Source: an uncultured cyanobacterium
Lineage (GTDB): Bacteria; Cyanobacteriota; Cyanobacteriia; CACIAM-69d
Length of the DNA stretch: 64,000 nucleotides
NCBI GenBank assembly: GCA_937883785.1
Contig: CALGDE010000013.1
Coordinates: 1 to 64,000 of the forward strand
Reading direction: 5' to 3'
Each line of letters begins with the position of its first letter. The stretch's first letter is position 1. Positions 56,380 to 64,000 of the stretch are shown one piece after another. The notes beneath the pieces were generated by a model, which saw only the letters and a list, made by a program, of their open reading frames with translations, did no database searches and was not told the DNA's origin. The translations under genes were made by a program, and so were the position numbers.

Positions 56380-58635
56380 TTAGATATCAGATCCGAACAA
56401 CTGGTTGCCGTCTCCGGGCAAGGGGTAATACTGGGTGGAGCGGTTGGTGGCAGAGCACTGGCGTGACTGGCTAGCTTTTTGCCCCGTATGCTGGCTTTCT
56501 AAATCAATCGCGATCGCCTCAAACTGCACCTCCAATAATCCCGGCGGCACCGTCACCGTGACACGACTTTCCACCCGACCGCGACCGTTGGGGGTAGGAT
56601 CCAAAATCCAGCGCGGTGGCTCTAATAACTGGCGCGTTTGCCGATCCTGATACCAAAACTTCAGCCCAATACGTCGCCCCGGCACTTCGTTCACCTGCAA
56701 ATGGACAGACACCGGCGTACCACACACCACCGGTTCCATGGGCAAGGTCATAATTGGCGTCGGAATTGACGGCACTGGGACAGGGGCTAGCTTTTGGTTA
56801 GGGTCCCGATAGCCACCAAAAGGTTGTTCCCCAGACGGCCCCGTGCTGGGGGGGCTCACCAGGGAAGCACTGGCGGGCGATCGCTGGTCGTCTAAATCCG
56901 GGTCAATCAAAATCTCCCGCTCCGTCAAATGGGCATCGGGCGTAGTAGGCTCGGGCTTGGGAGGCGCTGCCTGCTCCGTTTGGTACTCTTCCAGCCAGTT
57001 GCCCTGGGTTGGTTGAGCAAAGGAGCTAAGGCGAGACCAAAACCGTCCCTGCTTACCTTGGGGACTCGCCAACGGGCGAAAACTAGGTTCAGGAGACTGT
57101 TGGGGGGCCGAGTCCCCAAGGTTGGGGGTTTCTGGAGAGGGCGTAGGGGGTGCAGCGGTAGAGGCGGGAGCCTTGGATTCCTTGGATTCAGAAGCCTGGG
57201 GAGTGGCGGGCTGGGGCTCAGGATCCGGTGCCTTAATGGGGGAAACGCTGCCGTCGGGGGCGGACACAAAGGATAAAAACTGTAGGTCCAGGTTATTTTT
57301 TCGCAGTTGGTCGCCAGGGGTGGCAAAGGTGGGCAGTTGGGTGTTGGGCGCGCCAGGAATTTGGTCCGGGTTGCTGCAAGTTTCGGCGCTAAACTCCGGG
57401 TCCACCGCCCTCGCCAGCACATCAATATCCGCTGCCACGGTGAATGCCTGCTGGGCTAACGGGGGCTCGGAGCTATTGGCAAGGCTATGGGCGCTGAGTT
57501 CCCCTAGCAGCAAATAGGTGGACGTTTCAATGGGCAGCTCCACGGGAAACGCGAAGGAGCAGGGCAGGGGAATCACTTGGTTTGGGCGATCGCCGTCCAA
57601 AACCTGCAACAGGGGCATCTGTAAATTCACCAACACCTGTTGCGTAGCCGGGTCCCGTAAAATCGCGCTGAGCTGGCAGGTGGCGGGAATAGAAGCTCCC
57701 AGTAGCTCTCGCTGGGCCGGCTCCAATGTGCCACTTAGGGTGATATCGGCTCCCCAGGCGGTGATATAGGTGGATCGGTCTAAGCGAATGGTGATATCGC
57801 CGGGCAAAGTTGCCAACAGGGGCGTTTCTTCGGCGGGCACTGAATTAAATGGAGGGGCGATCGCCTCGTTCGTTTCTTCCGTAGCCAGAGGCGGCATGGT
57901 TGAAACTGGCGGTGCGACAGCCTCCCCAACTTCTGGCTGGACAGGCTCTGGAGGAATCGTTTCGTTCTCTTTCGCCGCTATCCCTTCAGCAACCGGCTCT
58001 TCAGCAATCGACTTTTCAACAATCGACTCCTCAGCAACCGGCTCTTCGACTACCGTTTTCTCTTCTACACGGTCCTTCTCCACCGCAGGATCTTTAATGG
58101 TGGACTCTTCCGTAGCTCCAGCGATCGCTGGCTCTGGCACTGGTTCAACGGACGCTGGCTCTTCCCGAGGAGGCACCGTTTCCATCGCCGTGGACTCTGC
58201 TGCCCCCGATCCATTCATGGCCGCCGCCAGGTTATTTTCCAGGCGGTCCAGGTCACCGCGATCGCCCCCTTCCCAAGGCTCACCCTCATAGGGATCCACC
58301 TGTAAACACAACTCATAGTGCCAATCCGCATCGGACTGGGCATTATCCCCGGAACATTCAAAGCGCCATTCCCCGGGAGTCAGGGAGGTAAAAGGCAACA
58401 CCACCATCAAGCCATCCTTATTGGTTGCACCAGGGCGGCTATGTTCCTGGGGACCTTCAATAAACCCCAAGTCTGACTGTTCCTGATAGGAAACCCGCAA
58501 AAGGATCGGTGTCTCGCAATAGCTAGACCGCGCAATAATTCGGTAGCGCCCCTCCAAAATCCCGGCGATGGGGCCCTCTAAAGGCAACCATGAGCGATCG
58601 CCTTCCTTCTGCAACAAAAACTCCCAATATTCCAT
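56380..58635 (-). CDS. Hypothetical protein with acidic Val/Glu repeats and Pro-rich linker
   Basis: The product has 751 residues. It begins MEYWEFLLQKEGDRSWLPLE and has three beta-rich stretches (~1-115, ~255-400 and ~630-740) joined by disordered segments. The first linker has repeats such as VEEPVAEESIVEKSIAEEPV; the second is Pro/Ser-rich. It has no signal peptide or membrane segment. Similar proteins occur in cyanobacteria without assigned function. Convergent with the glycosidase gene, 54 bases apart. Confidence 0.72.
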   Translation of the reverse strand: MEYWEFLLQKEGDRSWLPLEGPIAGILEGRYRIIARSSYCETPILLRVSYQEQSDLGFIEGPQEHSRPGATNKDGLMVVLPFTSLTPGEWRFECSGDNAQSDADWHYELCLQVDPYEGEPWEGGDRGDLDRLENNLAAAMNGSGAAESTAMETVPPREEPASVEPVPEPAIAGATEESTIKDPAVEKDRVEEKTVVEEPVAEESIVEKSIAEEPVAEGIAAKENETIPPEPVQPEVGEAVAPPVSTMPPLATEETNEAIAPPFNSVPAEETPLLATLPGDITIRLDRSTYITAWGADITLSGTLEPAQRELLGASIPATCQLSAILRDPATQQVLVNLQMPLLQVLDGDRPNQVIPLPCSFAFPVELPIETSTYLLLGELSAHSLANSSEPPLAQQAFTVAADIDVLARAVDPEFSAETCSNPDQIPGAPNTQLPTFATPGDQLRKNNLDLQFLSFVSAPDGSVSPIKAPDPEPQPATPQASESKESKAPASTAAPPTPSPETPNLGDSAPQQSPEPSFRPLASPQGKQGRFWSRLSSFAQPTQGNWLEEYQTEQAAPPKPEPTTPDAHLTEREILIDPDLDDQRSPASASLVSPPSTGPSGEQPFGGYRDPNQKLAPVPVPSIPTPIMTLPMEPVVCGTPVSVHLQVNEVPGRRIGLKFWYQDRQTRQLLEPPRWILDPTPNGRGRVESRVTVTVPPGLLEVQFEAIAIDLESQHTGQKASQSRQCSATNRSTQYYPLPGDGNQLFGSDI

Positions 58636-58811
58636 GGACTGGTCTACCTAAATGCCGGTGTGGCCCCTTATTAAAGCGTGCTTATTAGATTCGTACCTGC
58701 GGTGAACGAAGTGCTCCTATGCTACTTCAAACTCCCTCGTTACCTGCCAAAGTACCCGGATATAGGTAAGGACTGTCCTAATCAATATCATCCGCCCGTC
58801 CAATGGGATCT

Positions 58812-59381
58812 TCAAATTTCGCCCGCATCTAGCCCTAGCCGCATCTGCATTAGCTTTTGGCGCATCTTTTCGTTGACCCGGTTGCCTAAAAAACGGCTGG
58901 ATTTTGCCTTGGGGGCTTTGCGGCGATCGCGACGTAATTCACTAACGGACAAATCTAAATCCTGCTGAAGCTGCTGACAGGACATCCACTCCGCCCCATA
59001 GCCCGTCACCGTCATCTGCTGCGCCCGGTCTGACGTGGCCACAATAATTCGCCGACCATAATTTGCCACATTGTCTCGAAACGCAGCACAGGCTTTTTCA
59101 ATGTAAGTATCCGCCGTTTGCCCAAAGTCCGTGTAAGTGACGCTTAACAGGTCCGTCACTTTTTCCTGGAGGCGTCGCCGATCAAAATTTCTAGAGAACT
59201 GGGCGTCGAATACCACCTGGGTCTTGAAATTGCGATAGGCACTATAGCCCGTTAGCTGCTCCACCAACTCATCTCGGGACGCTTCCAATCCCGCCTGATA
59301 TTTCAACTCCTTAAGCCGCGACCACTGACCGATCGCGTTATAGCCGTCAACAAGGAGGATTGCATAGTGGGAAGAAGCCAT
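58812..59381 (-). CDS. NYN-domain protein (YacP/Rae1-type endoribonuclease family)
   Basis: The product has 189 residues. The PIN-like fold starts YAILLVDGYNAIGQWSRLKEL, with the first acidic residue in the nucleotide site, and continues QVVFDAQFSRNF, TDFGQTADTYIEKACA and RIIVATSDRAQQM, all signature blocks of DUF901/NYN proteins. Bacillus Rae1 of this family cleaves mRNA on the ribosome. The C-terminal basic tail probably binds RNA. It is co-directional with the next genes but separated by 90 bases. Confidence 0.88.
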   Translation of the reverse strand: MASSHYAILLVDGYNAIGQWSRLKELKYQAGLEASRDELVEQLTGYSAYRNFKTQVVFDAQFSRNFDRRRLQEKVTDLLSVTYTDFGQTADTYIEKACAAFRDNVANYGRRIIVATSDRAQQMTVTGYGAEWMSCQQLQQDLDLSVSELRRDRRKAPKAKSSRFLGNRVNEKMRQKLMQMRLGLDAGEI

Positions 59382-59471
59382 GGTTAGTCATTGGGAAAGC
59401 AGTAAGGTTCGTTCTCTATATTAAAACTTTAGAAACCTTTACGGTACTTAAAGCGATCAATCACCTTACGT

Positions 59472-61145
59472 CTAACCCTCGGGGTTGATTAAAGGCAGCA
59501 GCTCTTGACGTAAATCTAGCCATCCCTGCAAATAATCTGGATTCGACGGCACCCCTCGCTGCAACAGGGCCACCCCATCTTCCAAGGCCACAATGCCGTA
59601 GCTTTGGTCCGTCAGCTTTTGGTCAAAAATGGCCACAGTGCCTTGCAGCTCTCCCCGCTCTTTTTTGAAGGCGCTTTGGTAACGGCGCAGTCGCCAGGTG
59701 TCGCTAAACAGATAATCCACGGGCTGGGTTTCGCCGCTGTCGTTGGTCACCTCGGTCCAGGGTAGGCGGATAATGGCGCGACGGCTAGACAGGGGCGGCA
59801 CCAGGTAGGTGGTGGCAGACACGCTGGCATCGGGGGGAATTTGGTTCATGAGCGATCGCACATGCCCCACATGGCTCCACTGGGCAGGCAGGGACACAAA
59901 TACCCAGGGCTCAAAGGAGTCGGGAATCGCAAAGTAAAACACCCGGTGAGGGCTAGAGGTGACAGAGAAGAGCAGGGACAACGCCAAACAGCCCGCCCAC
60001 AGCTTTTTGATGCGCCGCACATCGTAGCGACCGCTATGGGTTTTCCACCACAAAATTGCCCCGTACGCCAACCCCGGCACCACCTCGATCGCGTAGCGAA
60101 TATTAATAGACTTCGCCGAATTTCCCTGCTGGAGGAAAATTTTCAGCAAGGGAAACGCGGTCATTGCCCACGCCGCCGGAGAAAACGCCGGAATAAAACC
60201 AAAGGGCAGCCACTGTCCCACCAAATAGCGCAGGGTACCCAACGGCGGCTGAATCACTTCCCACGCCACCAGCCACGGCTGGGACAACATCGCCAAAGCC
60301 ACATCAATGGAGCTAGCTTCCGTGCCGTCCACATATTGCCCAAAGCGCTCTACCATAAACCGCTTGGAAATATCCGGCGAGAAAAACGGCATAAACACGC
60401 TGGTACACAGCAACACATACAAAAACGACACCGCACACAGGGCAATGCCGGGGCGGGGAAAGCGCTTGCTCAGCACCATATAAACGCCAATGCTAAACAG
60501 CCCAAATCCTTGGTCTTCCCGCACCAGCAGCCAGAATCCTGCCATCAGCCAAAACAGCCACCAACAGCGCTTTTCCATGGCCAGCAACAGGGTAAAGGCG
60601 TACAGGGGCACCTGGCACAGGTCGTGAAAGTTGGAAAAGGTGGGACCGATAACGGCGTTGGCGCAGTAGTAGGCGGTGGAAATCCAGGCGGATGCTATGG
60701 GGGTAAGATGCTGGCGGGCGAGGGCGTAGAGGATTAGACCCGCGATCGCAATCAGCGACACCTGAATAAATACCAGGGTGATGGCTTGGGAATGGAGCGC
60801 ATAAATGGGCAGCCACAGTAATAATGCGGGCGTAAAATGCTGCCCCAATCGCCGATAAAACACCTCCGCCGCCTGCCCGTCCTGCTTTACCGCGCTGGAC
60901 AGGGACGAGGACAGGGAGCTTTCGAACCAGCGCCCGTGGGCGTTATTCCAAAACACCTGGTTAAAAATGCCCTGGTCATAGGAGGCATACAGGGTGAGAT
61001 ATCGGTGCAGGGCAAAGGTCATGGCAATCGCCCAAAACACCGCCGCCACCACAATCACTCGCCGAAATCCTGGCTGAGCGCCCATCCATCGAGCCCAAAG
61101 ACGGCGCAAAAATTTGCGGAAAGGGGCGATCGCAGCGGTCAGCAT
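59472..61145 (-). CDS. DUF2079 multi-pass membrane protein
   Basis: The product has 557 residues with about 10-12 hydrophobic segments. YASYDQGIFNQVFWNNAHGRWF in the first outside loop is the defining DUF2079 motif. The family is GT-C-like, with a large C-terminal soluble domain (here ~410-557, starting FEPWVFVSLPAQWSHVGH), suggesting transfer of a lipid-linked sugar to an envelope target; activity is unproven. ATG 61145 is preferred, since the 34 residues encoded upstream to 61247 are not hydrophobic or conserved in appearance. Divergent from psaK. Confidence 0.82.
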   Translation of the reverse strand: MLTAAIAPFRKFLRRLWARWMGAQPGFRRVIVVAAVFWAIAMTFALHRYLTLYASYDQGIFNQVFWNNAHGRWFESSLSSSLSSAVKQDGQAAEVFYRRLGQHFTPALLLWLPIYALHSQAITLVFIQVSLIAIAGLILYALARQHLTPIASAWISTAYYCANAVIGPTFSNFHDLCQVPLYAFTLLLAMEKRCWWLFWLMAGFWLLVREDQGFGLFSIGVYMVLSKRFPRPGIALCAVSFLYVLLCTSVFMPFFSPDISKRFMVERFGQYVDGTEASSIDVALAMLSQPWLVAWEVIQPPLGTLRYLVGQWLPFGFIPAFSPAAWAMTAFPLLKIFLQQGNSAKSINIRYAIEVVPGLAYGAILWWKTHSGRYDVRRIKKLWAGCLALSLLFSVTSSPHRVFYFAIPDSFEPWVFVSLPAQWSHVGHVRSLMNQIPPDASVSATTYLVPPLSSRRAIIRLPWTEVTNDSGETQPVDYLFSDTWRLRRYQSAFKKERGELQGTVAIFDQKLTDQSYGIVALEDGVALLQRGVPSNPDYLQGWLDLRQELLPLINPEG

Positions 61146-61305
61146 AGATTTTCTATATAAAGATTTGGAACGTGCCGTAAGCCGAGGCGAATTGTCCCAT
61201 ATTTCCTGAAGAGAACCCAGGGATAGGGCGAAAGTGAACCGTTGCAAAAATATAAAGTCTTGCTACAAAAGTGGCGATCGCCCCAGAATTGCAATGAACA
61301 TGACA

Positions 61306-61323
61306 TTTACGAACGGTTACGAA
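61306..61323 (+). promoter_or_regulatory. HLR1-like RpaB binding site upstream of psaK
   Basis: TTTACGAACGGTTACGAA is two direct repeats (TTTACGAA, GTTACGAA) with a 2-base gap. This is the HLR1 layout of (G/T)TTACA(T/A)(T/A)-NN-(G/T)TTACA(T/A)(T/A), with A to G at one position of each half. A third GTTACGAG lies at 61336-61343. It is 42 bases before the psaK start. In other cyanobacteria RpaB binds such sites to control photosystem I genes by light. Confidence 0.7.
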
Positions 61324-61364
61324 CACGCACCCTTCGTTACGAGAGACCTCTAGAGAGAACTACG

Positions 61365-61625
61365 ATGATGCACCTTTCCCTATTGGCGATCGCCTCTAAA
61401 TCCATTGTGTGGAGCCCCAAAGTGGCTGTGGTGATGATCCTTTGCAATATTATCGGCATCGCGATCGGCAAATATACCCTGCCCCAACTCGACGCTCGCC
61501 CTGCCCTTCCCGCCCCGGCCATGTTCGGCGGCATGGGCTTTCCCGCGCTACTAGCCACCTGCAGCCTCGGTCATTTAATCGGCGCAGGCGCAATCTTGGG
61601 TCTAGCCAGCGTAGGCTACCTCTAA
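61365..61625 (+). CDS. psaK: Photosystem I reaction centre subunit PsaK
   Basis: The product has 86 residues and is an integral thylakoid protein with two helices, binding peripheral chlorophylls at the photosystem I edge. WSPKVAVVMILCNIIGIAIGKY is helix 1. GKYTLPQLDARPALPAPAMFGGMG is the stromal loop and TCSLGHLIGAGAILGLASVGYL is helix 2, matching the PsaK family pattern throughout. ATG 61365 or 61368; the frame upstream to 61242 is not homologous. An HLR1-like site lies just upstream. Confidence 0.95.
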   Translation: MMHLSLLAIASKSIVWSPKVAVVMILCNIIGIAIGKYTLPQLDARPALPAPAMFGGMGFPALLATCSLGHLIGAGAILGLASVGYL

Positions 61626-61683
61626 AAATCCTTCCACGTCAGTTCAACCACACACCAACGACGCAAAATCAATTCAAATCCTC

Positions 61684-61803
61684 TCCCCTTATCAAGGGGG
61701 GATCGAGGGAGAATCCTTAGCCAACACCCCGCCTCCAAAGTTTCTGGCTGCGGGCTCAAGCGGTAGAGGATCTCCCCGTCCCCCTTGGCTAAGGGGGCTT
61801 TTT
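61684..61803. mobile_element. MITE-like element with inverted CCCCTT...AAGGGGG ends
   Basis: The left end (CCCCTTATCAAGGGGGGATC, 61685-61704) and the reverse complement of the right end (CCCCTTAGCCAAGGGGGACG) are nearly the same, and the similarity extends about 10 bases inward on both sides (AGGGAGAATCCT versus GGGGAGATCCT). The internal sequence has no coding potential. Such 100-150 bp inverted-repeat elements are scattered in cyanobacterial genomes. No target duplication could be confirmed. Confidence 0.6.
61780..61803 (+). terminator. Hairpin terminator downstream of psaK (inside the MITE-like element)
   Basis: CCCCCTT (61780-61786) pairs with AAGGGGG (61791-61797) around GGCT, followed by CTTTTTATT. 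A good rho-independent shape on the plus strand, 155 bases after the psaK stop. Confidence 0.65.
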
Positions 61804-61882
61804 ATTGAACCGATATTTTTTGAACTCATATTTTCCGCACCTTGAAAAACGCACTGCGATGTAGCGAAATGTAGCGACCTGT

Positions 61883-63097
61883 TTAAGCGGTGACGATACC
61901 CTGTTGAGCTGCCCACTGAGCCATATCAGTGCAACTGATTGCCGCTGCCATTAAGCTAGGAAACTGGTCGGGGGTGCAAGCAAAGGCGGGGCTGCCTAGA
62001 GCAGCAAAGGCGGCGGCATGGTTGTGGTTAAAACTGGGAGCGCCCTTATCGTTAAGGGCTAACAGCGTCACCACTTGAACGCCCGAGGAAATTAGCGACG
62101 CGACGCGCTTAAGCATTGCCTGATGGTTGCCTCCTTCATGCAGGTCGCTGATTAGCACCAGGATTGTGTCCTGGGGTTGGCGCACGTAAGACTGACAGTA
62201 GGATAGGGCTTGATTGATATCGGTGCCGCCGCCGAGCTGGGTGCCGAACAGAACGTCAACGGGGTCTTGGAGCAAGGGGGTTAGGTCAATGACGGCCGTG
62301 TCGAAGACCACAAATTTGGTGCTTACGGCGGGGATGGATGCCAGTACCGCTGCAAAAATGCTGGCGTACACCACTGACGATGCCATAGAACCACTTTGGT
62401 CTACGCACAGGATGATGTGTTTGAGGGCGGAGCGTTTGCGTGCGTAGCCGACAAGGCGATCGGGGATAATGGTTTGGTATTGGGGCTGATAGTGGCGCAG
62501 GTTGGCGCGGATGGTGCGGTTCCAGTCGATTTCGTTATGGCGAGGGCGGTTATTGCGCTGGCTGCGATTCAGGCTGCCCATCACCGCCTGTTGCATGGGA
62601 TTTTGCAGCCGACGTACTAGCTCGTCCACCACTTTGCGCACCACAATTCGAGCTGTTTCCTTGGTGCGCTTGGGGATAATTCCCTTGAGGGATATTAAGT
62701 TTGCCACCAGATGCACGTCCGGATCCACTGCCGCCAGCATTTCTGGCTCCAGCAACATTCGGCGCAGGTTTAGTCGCTCTAAAGCGTCCTGCTGCATAAT
62801 CTGCACCACCGAGCTGGGAAAATATTCGCGAATATCTCCCAGCCAGCGGGCCACGTTGGGGGACGATCGCCCCAGCCCCCCACGGCGATCGCCCTGACCG
62901 TCACCATAAAGGGCGGCAAGGGTTTTATCCATCGCCAAACTGTCTTTTCCCAGCACGCTTCTCAAGGATTCGCCCCCCTTGCCGCAAATGCCGTCCCCAT
63001 CCCCACCGCCGAGGATCAGTCGCCAGCGGCGTAACCGTTCTAGGTTGGAGTCGCTGGGGCGATCGCCGGTGGAAATGGGGGACGTGGTGAAAGTCAT
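61883..63097 (-). CDS. VWA-domain protein of the DUF5682 cassette
   Basis: The product has 404 residues. The C-terminal half is a von Willebrand A domain: HIILCVDQSGSMASSVVYAS (MIDAS DxSxS at about residues 225-229), LFGTQLGGGTDINQALSYCQ (the MIDAS threonine) and ILVLISDLHEGG (third MIDAS acidic residue). The N-terminal half carries the IDWNRTIRANLRHYQPQYQT region common in VWA proteins paired with MoxR ATPases. It probably acts as a metal-dependent adaptor. The ATG at 63097 lies five bases after the upstream gene's stop codon, with AGGG upstream. The MoxR-type ATPase expected for the cassette would lie outside the window. Confidence 0.85.
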   Translation of the reverse strand: MTFTTSPISTGDRPSDSNLERLRRWRLILGGGDGDGICGKGGESLRSVLGKDSLAMDKTLAALYGDGQGDRRGGLGRSSPNVARWLGDIREYFPSSVVQIMQQDALERLNLRRMLLEPEMLAAVDPDVHLVANLISLKGIIPKRTKETARIVVRKVVDELVRRLQNPMQQAVMGSLNRSQRNNRPRHNEIDWNRTIRANLRHYQPQYQTIIPDRLVGYARKRSALKHIILCVDQSGSMASSVVYASIFAAVLASIPAVSTKFVVFDTAVIDLTPLLQDPVDVLFGTQLGGGTDINQALSYCQSYVRQPQDTILVLISDLHEGGNHQAMLKRVASLISSGVQVVTLLALNDKGAPSFNHNHAAAFAALGSPAFACTPDQFPSLMAAAISCTDMAQWAAQQGIVTA

Positions 63098-63102
63098 AGG
63101 TA

Positions 63103-64000
63103 TCAACCCTGTGAAGTTGTTGATGGGGGTTGCAATCCGAGCAGTTGGGCAATTAGGGGCAGGGCTGCGTCGGCGGAGTCGCGATCGTACTCTCGTTCTT
63201 CGGTGGTTACTTTTTGCCGTCCCAGCCGCACCCGTTCTCCCATTTGGCGACGCTCGGGATCGCTGAAGTTAGCGAAGGTACGACGTAGCAGGGGCAATAG
63301 GGCAATAAACGTTTCCCCCGGAAGCTGGGTTACCCAATCGTCCAACACCTGCCAAATGGCGTCGTCGTGAATTAGCAACAGCCCGCTGCCCTGTAAAAAT
63401 CCTTCCACCCACACCGCTGCCTGGGTCGGATCCGTGGTTAATGACAGGACCAGCCCGAGCCGTCTTGCTGCTTCGGTGGGGTCTAAGGTGCCCTCATCTA
63501 GCAGCATCCGACAGCAGCGCCCGGTGACTAAGCCGTGCAGATTGGTTCGGTTTCCAAGCTGTTGCAGGGTGGTAAGCCAGCTTTGTAGGTGCGAGTCTTG
63601 CTGGAGTAGTTTTAGGGCGCTGTGGGTGTGGTTGATACGGTGAACCATTTGCTTGGCGGCATCGTCATCGAGGGAGGCACAGGCTCCCGGCAGTCCAATG
63701 CAGATGCGGGTCACCAGCCCGTCCACTACGTGAGCAACGGCGGCGCTGTCCGTTTGGCGCACGTCCCGGTAGCGCAGCACGTTCACCAGGGGCGGCAACG
63801 CTTCCATTAGGTGGGTGACGTCGCTGGCGATCGCCGCCACTTCCTGCAAACGCTCAATCAACGGCGAAATTACCGTATTCAGCGCCGCCAGCAGAACCTG
63901 GTCTAACAGGTTTGTCAAATCAGCGAGAAAGAGAGCCTTCTCCGCCTGGGATTTCACCGACGCCGTGGCGGCTGATTCCACCGTATTGCCCCAGACCCCT
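63103..64000 (-). CDS. DUF5682 family protein, C-terminal part (5' end outside window)
   Basis: About 298 residues of the C terminus are visible, and the frame is open through the window edge. It is all-helical, with HEAT-like pairs (LVDGLVTRICIGLPGACASL, VAAIASDVTHLMEALPPLVN) and the conserved end RMLLDEGTLDPTEAARRLGL to VWVEGFLQGSGLLLIHDDAIWQVLDDWV. This matches the tail of DUF5682 proteins, which are encoded next to VWA proteins and MoxR ATPases. It shares an operon with the following VWA gene. Molecular function unknown; the family is known by conserved gene neighbourhood. Confidence 0.7.
   Translation of the reverse strand, partial: GVWGNTVESAATASVKSQAEKALFLADLTNLLDQVLLAALNTVISPLIERLQEVAAIASDVTHLMEALPPLVNVLRYRDVRQTDSAAVAHVVDGLVTRICIGLPGACASLDDDAAKQMVHRINHTHSALKLLQQDSHLQSWLTTLQQLGNRTNLHGLVTGRCCRMLLDEGTLDPTEAARRLGLVLSLTTDPTQAAVWVEGFLQGSGLLLIHDDAIWQVLDDWVTQLPGETFIALLPLLRRTFANFSDPERRQMGERVRLGRQKVTTEEREYDRDSADAALPLIAQLLGLQPPSTTSQG

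Noticed and set aside
59841-60737. Plus-strand open frame of 298 residues
   Set aside because: Antisense to the DUF2079 membrane protein; its composition (Gln/His/Pro/Arg) is that of a reversed hydrophobic coding region.
1-64000. CRISPR arrays, rRNA and tRNA genes
   Set aside because: No regularly spaced repeats of CRISPR length, no conserved rRNA words and no T-arm/anticodon-like cloverleaf were seen by reading the intergenic regions. A covariance-model scan could still reveal one.

Overview
The window is chromosomal DNA of a cyanobacterium. The evidence is a photosystem I subunit gene (psaK), a carboxysome shell gene (ccmK type), the nitrogen regulator ntcA with a ferredoxin-nitrite reductase, thylakoid-type ftsH, the cyanobacteria-restricted families DUF3084 and DUF3598, and many copies of the octamer GCGATCGC (HIP1). 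The genus cannot be fixed from the sequence alone. I found no rRNA, tRNA or CRISPR array.

Layout. 1-2.7 kb is an accessory, decaying segment: a CPBP intramembrane protease gene cut by the window edge, a complete insertion sequence with 18-bp inverted ends and a 5-bp target duplication, a frameshifted remnant of a SLATT-like two-helix membrane protein, and an IS630-type transposase fragment. 2.7-16 kb is core metabolism: pyruvate kinase, DUF3598 and DUF3084 proteins, ntcA, fabI, and a nitrite-assimilation neighbourhood. In that neighbourhood nirA lies behind an NtcA-type promoter and faces a HEAT-repeat gene and cobA, which makes the siroheme precursor. 16.4-20.1 kb holds three glycosyltransferases. 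20-28.7 kb holds yebC, an FAD-dependent oxidoreductase, a SNF2-family helicase, an MFS exporter and recO. 28.8-34.3 kb is one giant Ser/Thr kinase-ATPase-GAF-histidine kinase gene. It converges on ftsH across a shared hairpin terminator.

38.0-40.2 kb carries an actin-like ATPase gene followed by a gene for a ribbon-helix-helix/coiled-coil protein, preceded by repeated short motifs. This resembles a ParM-ParR-parC segregation cassette placed in a chromosome. 40.2-49 kb holds a divergent pair (degenerate disulfide-reductase-like flavoprotein and a lone CcmK3-like shell protein), a J-domain protein, and glpD and glpK separated by an inserted pair: a membrane pentapeptide-repeat protein and a PD-(D/E)XK nuclease-like protein. 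49.4-61 kb holds a glycosyltransferase, an atypical Hsp20, a GT-A-like protein, an isochorismate-lyase-like protein, a LivH/NatD permease, an Atx1-like copper chaperone, a phosphodiester glycosidase, a long acidic-repeat protein, a NYN-domain RNase-like protein and a DUF2079 membrane protein.

The last 3 kb has psaK with an HLR1-like RpaB site, a short inverted-repeat (MITE-like) element, and the end of a DUF5682-VWA cassette that runs out of the window.

The best candidates for undescribed biology are the chromosomal ParMR-like cassette with its repeats, and the pentapeptide/nuclease pair between glpD and glpK.
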